Below are positions 34,284 to 46,937 of a stretch of DNA of 64,000 nucleotides, piece after piece; positions within the stretch are counted from its first letter, which is position 1, and each line of letters opens with the position of its first letter. The translations under genes were made by a program, and so were the position numbers. Location: positions 881,460 to 945,459 of the forward strand of contig SCFE01000043.1 in the NCBI GenBank assembly GCA_004352715.1. The letters run 5' to 3'. The notes beneath the pieces were generated by a model. The model made no database searches. It saw only the letters and a program-made list of their open reading frames with translations, and had not been told where the DNA came from. This stretch comes from Hofstenia miamia. Lineage: Eukaryota > Xenacoelomorpha > Acoela.

Positions 34284-35821
34284 ATCTTAGATGAATGTAA
34301 TCTTGAAAATTTAGCGAATAATTATAAAAATAATTTTAAATATATTTATCTAAACGCCAGAAGTCTGAATTCAAATAGACATTATTTTCTTAAAATTGCA
34401 CCTCAATTTGGCTCAAATTCAATTTTTTCTATTACAGATACTTGGTTAAACAATGATATTAATCCAAATTTGTTCAATCCAGACCTCGAAAATTAGTGTT
34501 TTTGTTAAAAATAGAGATAGTAGAGGTAGTGGCCTCATGCTAATTGTAGCAAAATTTTTAAATCCAATACGTAAGAAAGAATTTGAATCAGATCATTCTT
34601 TTTTTGAATCATTATGGATCGTAATTAAGTCACCTACAAATTCTTCAGAAAATGAATTAATTAATGTTACTTATAATCCAAATAAGAATGTTCTTATATA
34701 TAAAGTATAAAGAGTATATAAAGTATAAATTCAATGAAATTTCAGATATTCCCAGTAATAATTACTCACTAAACATATTAGGTGACTTTAACATCAACTA
34801 TTTGAATTTTTATGAAAAAAAACCATTGAAAGAATTATGAGCTATTTATAATTAAAAAATAATCAACACTCAAACTCCCACTCGAAAAACAACATTAATT
34901 GATTATTTTTTATCCAGTTCGAAAACTATATATAAGACTTATATCCTTGAATCATTCAGTGATCACGCACTCTGTATTTATACTAGTAAGATTCAAGTTA
35001 AGCTTCCTAAATTTAAAACGATTTTTTCTAGGGATTTCAAAAATTATTCAGATGAGATCATGGAAAATTCACTTAAAAATGTTCCATTTGACTATATTTT
35101 TACTNCTTAAAATTGCACCTCAATTTGGCTCAAATTCAATTTTTTCTATTACAGATACTTGGTTAAACAATGATATTAATCCAAATTTGTTCAATCCAGA
35201 CCTCGAAAATTAGTGTTTTTGTTAAAAATAGAGATAGTAGAGGTAGTGGCCTCATGCTAATTGTAGCAAAATTTTTAAATCCAATACGTAAGAAAGAATT
35301 TGAATCAGATCATTCTTTTTTTGAATCATTATGGATCGTAATTAAGTCACCTACAAATTCTTCAGAAAATGAATTAATTAATGTTACTTATAATCCAAAT
35401 AAGAATGTTCTTATATATAAAGTATAAAGAGTATATAAAGTATAAATTCAATGAAATTTCAGATATTCCCAGTAATAATTACTCACTAAACATATTAGGT
35501 GACTTTAACATCAACTATTTGAATTTTTATGAAAAAAAACCATTGAAAGAATTATGAGCTATTTATAATTAAAAAATAATCAACACTCAAACTCCCACTC
35601 GAAAAACAACATTAATTGATTATTTTTTATCCAGTTCGAAAACTATATATAAGACTTATATCCTTGAATCATTCAGTGATCACGCACTCTGTATTTATAC
35701 TAGTAAGATTCAAGTTAAGCTTCCTAAATTTAAAACGATTTTTTCTAGGGATTTCAAAAATTATTCAGATGAGATCATGGAAAATTCACTTAAAAATGTT
35801 CCATTTGACTATATTTTTACT
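34257..35821 (+). pseudogene. LINE APE-type endonuclease domain, present twice around a single N
   Basis: The first copy starts with the 2A-like motif and 'IYLNARSLN', then 'FSITDTWLNNDINPNLF' (family 'TETWL'; the catalytic Glu position reads Asp), a frameshift near 34490, 'NRDSRGSGLMLIVAKF', 'SLWIVIKS', 'ILGDFNINYLNFYE' and 'LESFSDHALCIYT' with the conserved SDH. The block 34389-35104 is repeated at 35106-35821, joined by an N at 35105, apparently with the same mutations. Independent insertions would not share every defect, so one copy is very likely an assembly duplicate. The stop and frameshift show the element is dead. Confidence 0.85.
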
Positions 35822-37700
35822 GTAAATTCTGGTTCCCACATGCTAAATTACATCGCGGCACCGATCAATCAAGCCCTAAACAAAGTAGCACCGCTAAAAA
35901 CCCGCCGAGTAGTTAATCACGACGCTTTAATTTAAGCACGACTGATAATCAAATAATTAAGAATACCGTAAACATAAAGCAGAAACTCTTCGAACTAGCT
36001 AAAGCTAATCCGACCGAAATAAATTGGACTAATTACGAAAGATCAAGGAAATTAATTAAGGACTTACGTACTAAAAATTTAGCTTTAAAACAACGTCATT
36101 TTTTTGAAAATTTAAGTTCTTCTAAGCAAAAGTGGAAATTTCTAAGCCGTTTTATTGGAAAATCGAATGGGCTCAATAGTGACATTTCAGAAATTAATGT
36201 TGATAATAAAATATTTACCGATAAAAAAAGGATACTAAATCATTTAAATCAGACATTTAAAGAATTAGGTAACTTCAATTTTCCTAAACCTTCTCTATCA
36301 GAACTTAGGCAATCAAATTGTAAGTCAACGTTTCAATTTAGGCTGTCCACCTTAAGAGAATTAGAAACTATTGTACACAATTTAGACGTTAATAAATCTT
36401 CAGGTTCCACTCATTTACCGTACTTTATCATTAAGAAATTCTTTCATATATTTGGCGAACATCTATCATTTGAATTTAATCAATGTATTGTTGAAAACAA
36501 ATTTCCGGAAATAATGAAAAAGTCAGACATAACACCCTTGTATAAAAATGGAGATCAACTCATTGCTAAAAACTATAGGCCAATCTCAATAACACACCCT
36601 TTTAGTAAATTATTCGAAAAATTATTGCCTATTCAAATCAACCAATACCTTGCATCTGAGAATATCTTATCATCTGAACAAAATGGTTTCCGCGCTAAAC
36701 ATACTGTAGTTCAAGTGATGCAATTATTTCAATTACTAAAAAAATATCCTCATATAAATCTCAAAATAAATCCAGTTGCATAGCACGTCTAGACTTAAGC
36801 AAAGCTTTTAATTCGATGAACTTTGAAATTTTGTTACTTATGAGTTTTTTAAAAAATAGAAAACAGCGTGTTTTAATGAATAATATGAAATCTGATTATA
36901 TTAAAACCGATCGAGGAGTGCCTCAAGGCACAGTACTAGGGCCAATTTTATTTGCAAGATATGTAAATGACATAATTAAACATGTAAAACATAGTGAAAT
37001 ATATCAATTTGCTGATGATACTTGCCTCATAAATACAGATAATGATGCATTTAGGGCTACAAAAAATTTACAAAGGGATATTGAAAATATTTCTAGGTAT
37101 TTCTCATCAAATCAATTAAAAATCAATATTGAAAAAACGCAATTCATTATAGTTTCCTCCAATTCTGTAAAAGAAATAACAAACAAGATCGAATAAATTG
37201 TTAACAGTGTTCCAATAAAACAATTTGATCATGTTACATATTTAGGTGTTGATATTGAAAAAGATTTAAAATTCGATAAATTTCTCCTAAAAAAGTTACA
37301 AAAATGGCTTCTGGCGTTAGATACTTATACCACCTCAGAAATTTTGGACCAGATTATCACGTTCAATTATTACATGCCTTTTGTTTATCGCAATTACATT
37401 ATTGTATAGTTTTATTTATAAATTTTAATACAAAAAGCCGCTATTTATTATCAAAAACTTTTAATTGGGCATTAAAAACATTAAATTTTATTTAAGTATA
37501 AATATGGCCGACAATCAATTTCTTTTCTTGATAATTACTTAAAAGTAAATCTTCGATCCCATAAGTTTATTTGTAGCAGTATTTCCTATCCTAGTTTTCA
37601 CCGATCAGCCTCTAATATTTGGAATGATTTAGAAAATGAGATAAGAATAGAAAAAAAATTACAAAAAATTTAGAAAAAATTTAAAAATCATACTTTTACA
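35822..37700 (+). pseudogene. LINE pre-RT linker, reverse transcriptase and C-terminal tail
   Basis: It continues the preceding endonuclease. Linker: 'IKNTVNIKQKLFELAKANP', then 'KQKWKFLSRFIGKSNG'. RT: 'ITPLYKNGDQLIAKNYRPIS', 'SSEQNGFRAKHTVVQVMQLF', a frameshift near 36750-36785 into 'CIARLDLSKAFNSMNFEILL', 'RGVPQGTVLGPILFARYVND' and the catalytic box 'QFADDTCLI' (FADD codons 37008-37019). Tail: 'FDHVTYLGVDIEKDLKF' and 'SYPSFHRSASNIWNDLENEI'. Between 'FNSMNFEILL' and 'SFLKNRKQRV' about 25 residues expected in the palm are missing, an internal deletion. Frames break at about 36783, 37196 and 37495. It is CR1-like by overall pattern and inactive. Confidence 0.88.
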
Positions 37701-37740
37701 GCGACCAAATACAATCGGAGACACAAACATGCTAAACACA

Positions 37741-37800
37741 TTTACATTTTTTTACACTGAGCTCACCACACACATAGACACACACACACACATTTATTCT
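37741..37800. repeat. (CA)n-rich tract at the LINE 3' end
   Basis: Interrupted CACACA repeats (densest at 37772-37793) follow the LINE tail and may be its 3'-terminal simple repeat. Confidence 0.6.
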
Positions 37801-38499
37801 ATATATATTTTATTATTATTTTGTAAATTCAAGTATTTGTAGTTTGTAGCTTTTTTTACTGTCATTTATTTACAGCAATAAGTTTGCTTTGACTCTTAAG
37901 CATTAATTGGACCGAAATTATAATTTTGCTATCATAATATAAATTTTTTAAACTAGTTATAGCTGAGAATATATTTAAACCCTGCAACATTTAAGATTTT
38001 GGAAAAGCATAATTTTTAACATAAGCTGGGCCTATGCTTCTGAATGTTTCTCGGCAAAGCTTATAATGTAGGTTGTTTCGATTATTTTTGCAAATTACAG
38101 CCAATTACAGTGATAGTAGGTATTCAATCAAGATGAAACACACTTTTTGAGAATAAAAAAAGGTGCACAAATTTTTTTTGCGGTCTCATGATGATATATA
38201 GACATAAATTACATTATTCTTTCCTTAGAGAACTTCTATTTTCTTCAATATACCCATATATTGTTTTTTGCTGGTTACTTGCGCTATTTGTGTTACTCCG
38301 CACAATTAGTTCTTATTTCCTTCATTTTAGTTCTTCTGTTCCTAAGAAAATTTAGACGATGCGTCATTTAAGCTGTTTGATTAATCATTTGCTTCCACCA
38401 CACCTTTAATTCTTATTAAGATTTCTTTTCCTTATTACAGATGAAGATTATTAACATCTCCAAAGTTAACTTTTTTAAATCTTTCCTAGCATCCTTTAC

Positions 38500-38850
38500 A
38501 TTTTTTCCTAATTTTTTTTTGACATCCACTCATTTACTGGCTTGTTGCCAATTTCAGTCTCCTGTTCTTTCGTCTATTGTTTTTTATTATTGCATCTTGA
38601 CAGCTAAAACTCCAAATTTCTGGGTTCTTCTAACGGCTAAGTCTGTTCTTTAGCTTCTTCCAAGTGTCATTGATGAGTAATTACAATAATAATTTGCCTT
38701 GCTTGTTCTCAAAATTTCTGTTCTGCGGTACAGCAATTTTACAGCATTTCATTTTCATTTTCTCTTCTATCAAGCAGAGCTCATCTGTATTTTCACTTTA
38801 TTGCACATCATTTAACAATGTGGCTTTTGGTCATACCCTAAAATGTTGAA
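38500..38850 (-). pseudogene. RLE-type LINE tail, strongly decayed (copy 3)
   Basis: On the minus strand, 'GYDQKPHC' corresponds to 'WYEHKPQG' of the 7.1-8.3 kb element, 'KIQMSSA' to 'NIQTSKV', and 'CKIAVPQNRNFENKQGK' to 'IDIAVPKDRNVESKEKEK'. The order and spacing agree, with stops between the blocks. The PD motif itself is lost. I see it only through alignment with the better copy, so the borders are approximate. Confidence 0.5.
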
Positions 38851-38899
38851 ATCTATTCTTTGCAGACCAACTATTAGATTGTTAATAGCTTCATGATTA

Positions 38900-40370
38900 T
38901 TCATGAACTGTTGAAAATTATCATTCCCATCAGCTCTGTTTTGTTTTTGTTAACCTATTTTGTTCTAATTCTTTTTGAGTTCATACTTTAGCAGCAAACC
39001 ATTGTTATATAAGTCTTAGGGTGAAAACGAGTCTTACACTACGGGTTTGGGAAGAGGCTTTGAGACCTTTGGTAAAATTTGAGGCAATGAATAATTGGAA
39101 ATAAGTGGATTTTTCTTGCATTTAATTAACAATTTTATTGAAAGCTAGTCGGTAAGTGCAAGTATAATTTTATAATTTTTAGAGAAAGAGGGGGAGGGGG
39201 GGGGGGAAGGCAATGCCACTCGCTACTACTGTACATGTGTATTTCTGCAGAACTTTTCGTGCATTTCCTTCTACCTATACCTACACATAATTGATTCTTT
39301 TGTAGTTCGTGCCTCAATCATTTTTTCTTTTTATTTTCCAAGTGTCTTTTAAAAACTTTTATTTGTCTCATTATGTACTCTATTAATTGTAGTGCTTCTT
39401 CGCTATCAAATTAGTAGAGCTTTCATTCTTTTTAACTCAACCAATACGATTTGAGGTTGAAAGAATTTCCTACTGACTGCTCCTTACTTTCACCATCATT
39501 ATTTAGTAACATAACCTAACAGCACCTAAGAGTGCCTGCAGAGTATATCAGGACTTGTAGAGATTACCTTAATGCCATTAGATTTATATAGGATGAATTT
39601 TTACAGCTTCAATACTGATACTATTAACAGTTGCCAACAGAGCATCGTTAAATTTTACTGGTTTCAAAAGCATCGCCTTGACACAGCCCATATATGTGGA
39701 GTCAAGAATAATTGCTGCTATACCTGTGTGTTAGTTATTTTTCGAAAATGCTTTCGACATGAAGTGATTTACCATAGCTACATACCTACATTTACCTTTA
39801 TGATAGGATGCGAAATCATTATATTGCGTGATTGCGCCATTGACTGCAACATACTGCTTTGAAGTAAATCAATGCGTTTTCTTTAGTTAACTGTTAGTGA
39901 ATTGGAAACCCAATTGCTTGGGGACTGTTGAAAGTCGTTAAACGGCATTGCAACGATATTTGGTTGCTTGACCGCGTGCAAGACATAATGAGTTATATTT
40001 TCATTTGATTACCTTGCAAAGGTTGGGATCTAAGAATGCAACGTTTTTTTCTCATGTAATTGTTTCAAAGTGTTTTAAATGACTTCTTATCATCTTCCAG
40101 TTGGAAGAGTTCAAATTTGAGACAAAATTTTGTTTACGTTTTTCATGATCATAAGTGACTTATAGAAGATCAATCGCGACGTTGGTAAGAATTACGATGA
40201 CGATGACAATTGGCCTTTAACTTGTCGAGGCTACGAGTACAACAATAGGAAGAAAGCTTACTTACATTCGTTTTAAACTAATATACTTAAATTTTTATAG
40301 TAAAAAATCGTTCCCAATCGAATAAGTTTTACTTGCCGTTTCTTTATTTGCGCTTTATTTCGTAAGTCGC
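38900..40370. other. Unassigned stretch with a G-run and one ORF
   Basis: A G-rich tract (39186-39210, mainly G with A interruptions) could form a quadruplex. A 96-codon plus-strand frame at 39572-39862 begins with ATG ('MPLDLYRMNFYSFNTDTINS') but shows no recognisable domain. It is probably a chance frame. Confidence 0.35.
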
Positions 40371-40379
40371 TTTGTAGGA

Positions 40380-40800
40380 AAAGTGATAAATTGCCAATAT
40401 TACATTTTTGCTCAGATGATCTGCATAATTTAATAGACCTCCAATGTCAAATTGCAAATTTTGAAAGACTTTGAATCCATTTCGGTTCGCCGTTGATAGG
40501 CAAGTATCACCTGTTTGCAAATTTCCCTGGAGTTATAACATCATTTACATAAACAGCAAATAAATTTTTCCCAAGAACTGTCCCTTGAGGTGGATGTCTG
40601 CCTTTTGCCAAATGTCTAGACTCATTGTTTCGGTCTCGTAGAAAATTTATTAATGACCATAATTAAGTAGATATTGCTTAAATATTTTGAAATTCATAAA
40701 ACTGAAAGCTGATCTAACAAAGCTAATAATTGCATTTATTTTGAGGTTCATTGATTTTAATTCATTTTTCATTGATAATATCAAATCAATCCTTCTATAT
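40380..40800 (-). pseudogene. RT fragment of another CR1-like LINE
   Basis: Reading minus, 'NAIISFVRSAFSFMNFKIF' matches the 'FLDLSKAFDSVNHKIL' block of RT. It is followed by 'LNYGH', 'INFLRDRNNESRHLAKGR' and 'HPPQGTVLGKNLFAVYVND', the 'G.PQGTVLGPLLF..YVND' block. The YADD box that should follow is not found. Upstream minus-strand DNA to about 41900 may hold older remnants that I cannot align securely. Very old, with stops in all frames. Confidence 0.65.
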
Positions 40801-43202
40801 CTTGTTTACTCGCTGTTCATAAGTAATGGTAGTCAACAAAATAATTTGTTGTCATAGATATTGTAGAATTGTATGTTAAATTTCTTTATTACTAATTGAA
40901 ATATTTTAAATAATTACAACAAAACAGTCAAAACTTCATTTTACTTCGTAAATTGTGGTATTTCTTATTAATTGATATAAAATTTTTTTGAAAGTCGAAA
41001 TTCGAATTAAATAAATTTATGAAAATTTCGGCAACTTGGGCTTAAAAATATTGCTGAAACAAAAACGTTTTATCAATATTTGAATAATATACTAAATCTA
41101 GGGTGAACTGAGTTCAAGCAATTTGAGAGTGTTATTCGAAAAATATATACAAAAATTAGTTTATCCTATAGTAGTACTTAATGAAAAATCAAAGTTGAAT
41201 TATCTGCAACTAAGCATGTGAATTTTACATCTATCTTATTTTAACTCTTCACAAAAATGTTTATCACTAAATTTTTGGAATACATAATTTTTTAATTCAT
41301 TTTCCCAGAGCGAGAAGATTCGTAATGCTGGTAATATTATGTAGGAATTTCCAAATGTCTAAAAATCAACATGATTTTTTAATGGATTACGTGGACATCA
41401 TATAATTTAATAAATAGTTTAATTCCTAATGACTATTTATCTAGGCTAATAACGGAAATTGCAAAATAAGGTAGGGATGTAGAGAGAATCAATATCACGT
41501 TTGTAAACTAAATGTTGAAAGTGTTTAAAATAATTTTCCAAATTGGTTTAAAACAGCATTAAGAAACATAAATTTCTAATCAGCAGAGGATAGGAAAATT
41601 TTTATGATCATGATAACTTGGATGAACCAATCAGTTCGAATAAATTTGAAGAATACCTAAAATAATCCAATTGAGTGCTTTTATGGAAACTACTAACTTG
41701 CAAGATGTTCTTATTGCTATTGCTATACAATCTTTCCCTAGCACTTTGCTAAGTGTTGCAGTTGTCCAACCATCGGATTATGCTCAAATTTCAAAGCTCC
41801 ATTAAATAGTAATTATGAATATACTTGCTTTTGGATTTAATGGTACAGAATTTTCTACTGTAAACATTTTTCTAGGGAAAAAGCAAACATACACCACGTG
41901 AACCTCAGTACCCAACAACATTTTTATTCCTTCAAAGAGCACACATTTTCATTCTTATCGAGCAAAAATTGCGATTTTACACCTATCACATCGTTCTAAA
42001 ATATATTACAATATATACATATCTACAAATACAAGAAATAAAAACATCCATATATATATATATAGCTTAAGCAACACAATTCGAAATTCTTATTGCGTGT
42101 TTGCACTATTTTTTTACCATGTTGTAATTTTCACATGCAAAAATGAAAATGAAAATAATTGAATGGGGGTAACTTAAGTTGACTATGGCTCATTGTCAGT
42201 AAAGCCAATGGCACCACAGGTGCAGAAATGGCAAATGTTGGCTTTGCAAGAAATTCGATTTTTAATTTTTTCCCAAAAAGCCAGTGACTGCAAAATGTTA
42301 CTTCCGGTGTTGCAGATTGATTCATATACATGTAGGTTTGCACCTCAGATATAAGTCCAAAATGAAGATAAGCACTAGCACATGCACAGTAGTTTGATTT
42401 CTAGTTTAGCTCTAGTTCTAGTGCTCTCTAATTATATATATATATATACAACATGTTTATTCTCTTGATGCAGCTGTAGTCGGTCTTTGGAAGCGACTGT
42501 GGCGGCTCTGGTGGCAAGCGCGCACCTCTTATATATATTGTTTCCCGAAAAAGACACAAAACTCAAGACTATTAATTATACATGCCTAGCTGACTTTGAT
42601 GTTATTATATAGATATTTTTGAATTATTTGACGTGATTTATGAATCATTTTTAAAATGCGACCAATTGCTTACCTCTTAGAACTGTCATTCAGTATTAAT
42701 GGCTCAAATGATACATTGCTTTATGTATTCCAGACAAACTTCTAAAACTTCATAATTAGAATTTGATCTTGTCAAGCAAAAAACTTTTTTCGAACAAATT
42801 TTATTTTTTTTCAAAATATAAATAAAAAGTTCAAAATTCGCCGTTCAAATCACAAAAGCATTTTAAATGTATCCTGCAAAATCGCTGAGTAAGAATAAGT
42901 AGGGAATAATATTATTGGAAACCTGTCCCTTCAACTTACTGGTAGAGGCTAATCTTACAAATAACTTCCCTCAGCAATTAATAATTTAAAGATTACCTTT
43001 CACACTCATTAGACATAATAATAATAATAGTTTAAACGATAAGCTTTCTTAACTTTCTAATACACTATATCCCCTATATATACAACATAATTTGCTATCA
43101 GTTTATGTTCTCTTTTTACTCTGAATATACGAACCATATATGATATATTTTACTCTACTAATTATACATGTAATTGTATACTATATTATGCTATATTATA
43201 TA
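40801..43202. other. AT-rich DNA, no gene recognised
   Basis: It contains small (TA)n tracts at about 42050-42062 and 42434-42448. On the minus strand, 42674-42718 is a 45-base open segment ('NVSFEPLILNDSSK') ending at a consensus donor (AAGAG|GTAAGC) with a weak acceptor. It is noted but not called. Confidence 0.35.
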
Positions 43203-43210
43203 CTATACAT

Positions 43211-44395
43211 TAGGGTCGCTCTTATATAAGGTGAACATTTAAAATCTTGACTTTTGTAAGTCTGCCCCTCTCAAATGGTTCTATTTCATTTAGAAAATAT
43301 TTTATTTAAATTTCTGATAATCTGTGACATTTTTAGAGGTGGCACAATGCTGTGATAGTTGGCCTAATAAGGCTCAATACATGACATAGGAAATAATGTA
43401 ACAATACAATAGTCACAAAAACAAAAATAGCTGTTTTATATTTTTCTGGTTTTTCTCTACACTCTTTAAAACATGCTGCGAGTTATTCGTCATTGTTGAG
43501 CACTACAATTGCTTCATTTGTTGTATCAAACACACAATTTGTTAACAGCTGCTAGTGAGCTTATAACCGTTTTCATTTTCATTCCAGTCTTCTGGATAAG
43601 TTTCAAGAAAGCCATCAAAAGCCCTCAGCTCCTAAACAATCTTCTACTGCTTCTGGTTTCAAAAACAACAGACGCCTTGCCTTATTGTTGGTCCTATCCG
43701 CCCAAGTTCATTTCAGTGTTTCATCTCTCTTAATATCCTTTGAAACTTTCAGAATTTTTACTGTTGTGCATGTAAATTTAAGTCAGAATACAGCAAACTC
43801 AGAAAATCAGTACTTCTAAAAGATAAAATTCTTTCACAATCAAGCTACTTGGATTTGACGTTGAGGATAAGAATAAAACAAATGAAGTAGTTTCAAGTCG
43901 TGTCTAGCTGCCTGTGGAACAAGTAGCGCAAAGAATTAAACCTTAATATCAACTTTTCCTAAAACAGATGTCGATATCTCGCAACCCATTCTCTTTTGTG
44001 ATATCAGGGCTAAACTGAGCTCAAAATAGCAAACATTTAGGGCCTGTATTTGGATTTCAGCACCCATTATGCATGAGGTAGGGCCAAGTGTTCTATATTT
44101 CTTTCCATGAGGTGATTCACCCCCAAAAAATCAACTTCTGAAATTGAACCTTTTCAAAGATACTGTTTCCTTTGAATGCTGCCCTTTAAGTCAATTACAA
44201 AAATAGATTCTCAATCTTCCTGATGCGGTCCTGGCTAAGTTTCTAGGATTAGTCGGAAAAAGGTTAATGAGCTTGTGCCACCTCTAATATTTCAAATGAT
44301 TAAAGATTTTATACTCATCATTTTTTCGTGTAATGGAAGCACTTCAAAGGTTCAGATGCAAAACTTTCGGAAGTGAATAAATAAGAGCAACCCTA
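43211..44395. mobile_element. hAT-like non-autonomous transposon with perfect 8-bp target duplication
   Basis: The left end TAGGGTCGCTCTTATATA (43211) and the right end, whose reverse complement is TAGGGTTGCTCTTATTTA (to 44395), are terminal inverted repeats. CTATACAT directly flanks both sides (43203-43210 and 44396-44403). An 8-bp duplication with a YAGGG start is the hAT hallmark. A second, internal, perfect 15-bp inverted pair (TTAGAGGTGGCACAA, 43333-43347, and its complement at 44273-44287) suggests sub-terminal repeats or a nested element. The 1185-bp body has no recognisable transposase; a plus-strand frame at 43509-43733 looks random. Confidence 0.85.
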
Positions 44396-44397
44396 CT

Positions 44398-44402
<5 letters not shown>

Positions 44403-44433
<31 letters not shown>

Positions 44434-44890
44434 TGTATATATATAGTGTATATATGTTATACATAAAGTCTAATTAGAATGAAACCAAATTATCCGGCTT
44501 ACTCTAAATTTTGTAAAGTAATATTTGTTTAGGAATCTACATGTGATCCAAATACGCATTTACAGAAAAAAATTCATTAATGTTAATGATTGAAAGGCAC
44601 TTAATGCAGTAAATGCATATCTTGATTATTGTGTAAATGCCAAGAGAAATATTTCTTCCCAAAGAAAAAGTAAGCCATTATTTCAAATACATCCACACAG
44701 ACTACAAAGAGTGCTAAGCATATATATATATATATATATATANNNNNNNNNNNNNNNNNNNNNNNNNNNNNNNNNNNNNNNNNNNNNNNNNNNNNNNNNN
44801 NNNNNNNNNNNNNNNNNNNNNNNNNNNNNNNNNNNNNNNNNNNNNNNNNNNNNNNNNNNNNNNNNNNNNNNNNNNNNTATATATATATAT
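44403..44890. repeat. Two (TA)n microsatellites, the second with a 135-N gap
   Basis: The first run (about 44403-44455, with interruptions) abuts the hAT-like element. The second (44719-44742 and 44878-44890) borders the N run at 44743-44877. Confidence 0.9.
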
Positions 44891-44899
44891 GACGTAATA

Positions 44900-45415
44900 T
44901 AATCTCTTGAGGGGTACTTTACTATTGACGGCAATACTAAGCCGCTTCAACTGTACAGCTCTTTACAATCATGCATAATTTATTGATTCATATAGTAGTT
45001 AGTAATCTGCAGACAGGTGTAACTTTTAAATAACATTGAACACAAAAATTGTTTTCGCTTTCATTTTATTTATCAAGCTTTATAATATTTGGATACATAA
45101 ATCACAGTGACGTTAAGCGACGGTCGACTATAGTAATTCAGATTTTTATATAGAAGAATAATAGGTCTATGCATACAATGGCATCAAAAGATTATAAAAT
45201 GGACCGCTTAATATTTCGCAATGCTGGTTTTTTAAAGGCTACCAAACAGGGGCGTATCCAGGATTTTTATTGGGAGTAGGTAATATGGGTATAACCCATT
45301 CTTATATTCTTGAGGAAAAATTTACATTATAAGCATTTGCAGGAAAACATCTAAACATTGTGAAATAAGTCTATTTTTTAGTTTTGAAATTGTATGAGAA
45401 ATACACAGGATATTG

Positions 45416-45447
<32 letters not shown>

Positions 45448-46930
45448 TTGATTTTGCCTAAATGGGAAAAATGATTCCATTTTATAAGTTTTCTTGAATT
45501 GCTTGAATTGAACGTAATAATATGTTAGAGTTAGAGTTCAAAGATTGATGATTATAATAATCATTGTCTAAAAGTTTGTTTTATAATAAACGAAAGGAAT
45601 GTCAACATTATAAAAGCAAATAAAAATTTAATAACATCACATTTAAAAAATTTTTAAAAAACATGTTTGAGCACACTGGCAGGTGGAACTTTTATATTAC
45701 TTTAGTTTTGCAAAGAAGGCCTACTGTACACTTGGAAATGTGTGCTGCCTTCCTGACCGTCACAGAAATTACTTAAACCTTTAATTTTAAGATAACATAT
45801 AATTGCAAAGATACACCGAGCACATCAAAGCAACATCTAAGAACAACGTTGTGCACAAGAGGGCGTTTTAAATTTACATTCTTTGAAAATTATTAAGATA
45901 AATCGCACGAATATAAAAAGTTCGTGGTCAACGTTTTCTCCTTCAAAATTCGCATGTAGTTGATATTGGAATGCCTTGTGCTTGCCGCTGAAAGCTGTTT
46001 CAACTGCTACTTCTGAAACCGTAATTCTTAATTAAAATCACAGGTGATGGTGAATTGCAAAGTCATTACAGGCAATTGTTATATTTTGAACTTGGTTACC
46101 TTGCAATGGTCGCAATCCTGCTAAACAGTAGAACTGCTTTTGAAAATAAATGATATTTTTATGCAGACCAGATATCAAATTAACTCGACACAAGTAGCTT
46201 TGATCAAGACTAAAATAACCCAATATTTGTAAAACAATTGCATTTTATTTGGAAGTCCACCACACATTTCAATATTATGACAAAATATGGGGTATTTTTT
46301 ATCAATGGAACACAAACTGATTATATTACAATAATTACATTTAGCGGAGTTCTCTTCACAAGCTACAAAGTTATGTAATGTGTACAAATCCAAAAAAAAC
46401 AATTCTCAATTGAACATAGAATATCGCCAATCATTGGCATTCTCCATCAAAGAAATAAATCAAACATACATTTACGTGTTCTTTGTATAAATTTTAACAT
46501 CTCACTAATAATACAATTTTGAAATTCTATGTCACAATTCTGCCCAAAGTAATTTGCTATTAATCAAGCCAAAAAATGCTATTACAGGTATCAAAAATAT
46601 TAATTTTTACACAACTTTAGAAAATTAGTATTTGTCTTTTGATGTTGGTGATAATTTGCTGATAAGCTGCTAATATCCACAAAAGAGAGATCAACGGAGC
46701 TTGGATACGTGACGGACACAAGGAGAACAGTAATTGAGTTCCATTTGAGAAATCAAACAAGTTTACAATTTTTGCTAAAAATTAAAAAATGTAAATATCC
46801 AAGCTCACTCAAACCGGCGACTGAATGCATATGATATTTCTTAGGTGTGAATGTGAATTACAGCTAGAAACGGATCAAAATTATGAGATTCAGTCAATCG
46901 CGACAAGGAGTTCAAAAATCATATCTGATA
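44900..46930. other. AT-rich DNA with a solitary transposon-like end
   Basis: CAGGGGCGTATCCAGGATTT at 45247 resembles ends of hAT-type elements found in many invertebrates. No matching right end or duplication was found. A (TA)n run lies at about 45416-45442. No gene was recognised. Confidence 0.4.
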
Positions 46931-46937
46931 TACTGTA

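Noticed and set aside
43333-44287. A separate complete hAT element defined by the TAGAGGTGGCAC pair
   Set aside because: No 8-bp duplication flanks this inner pair (GACATTTT against ATATTTCA), so it is reported only as an internal repeat.
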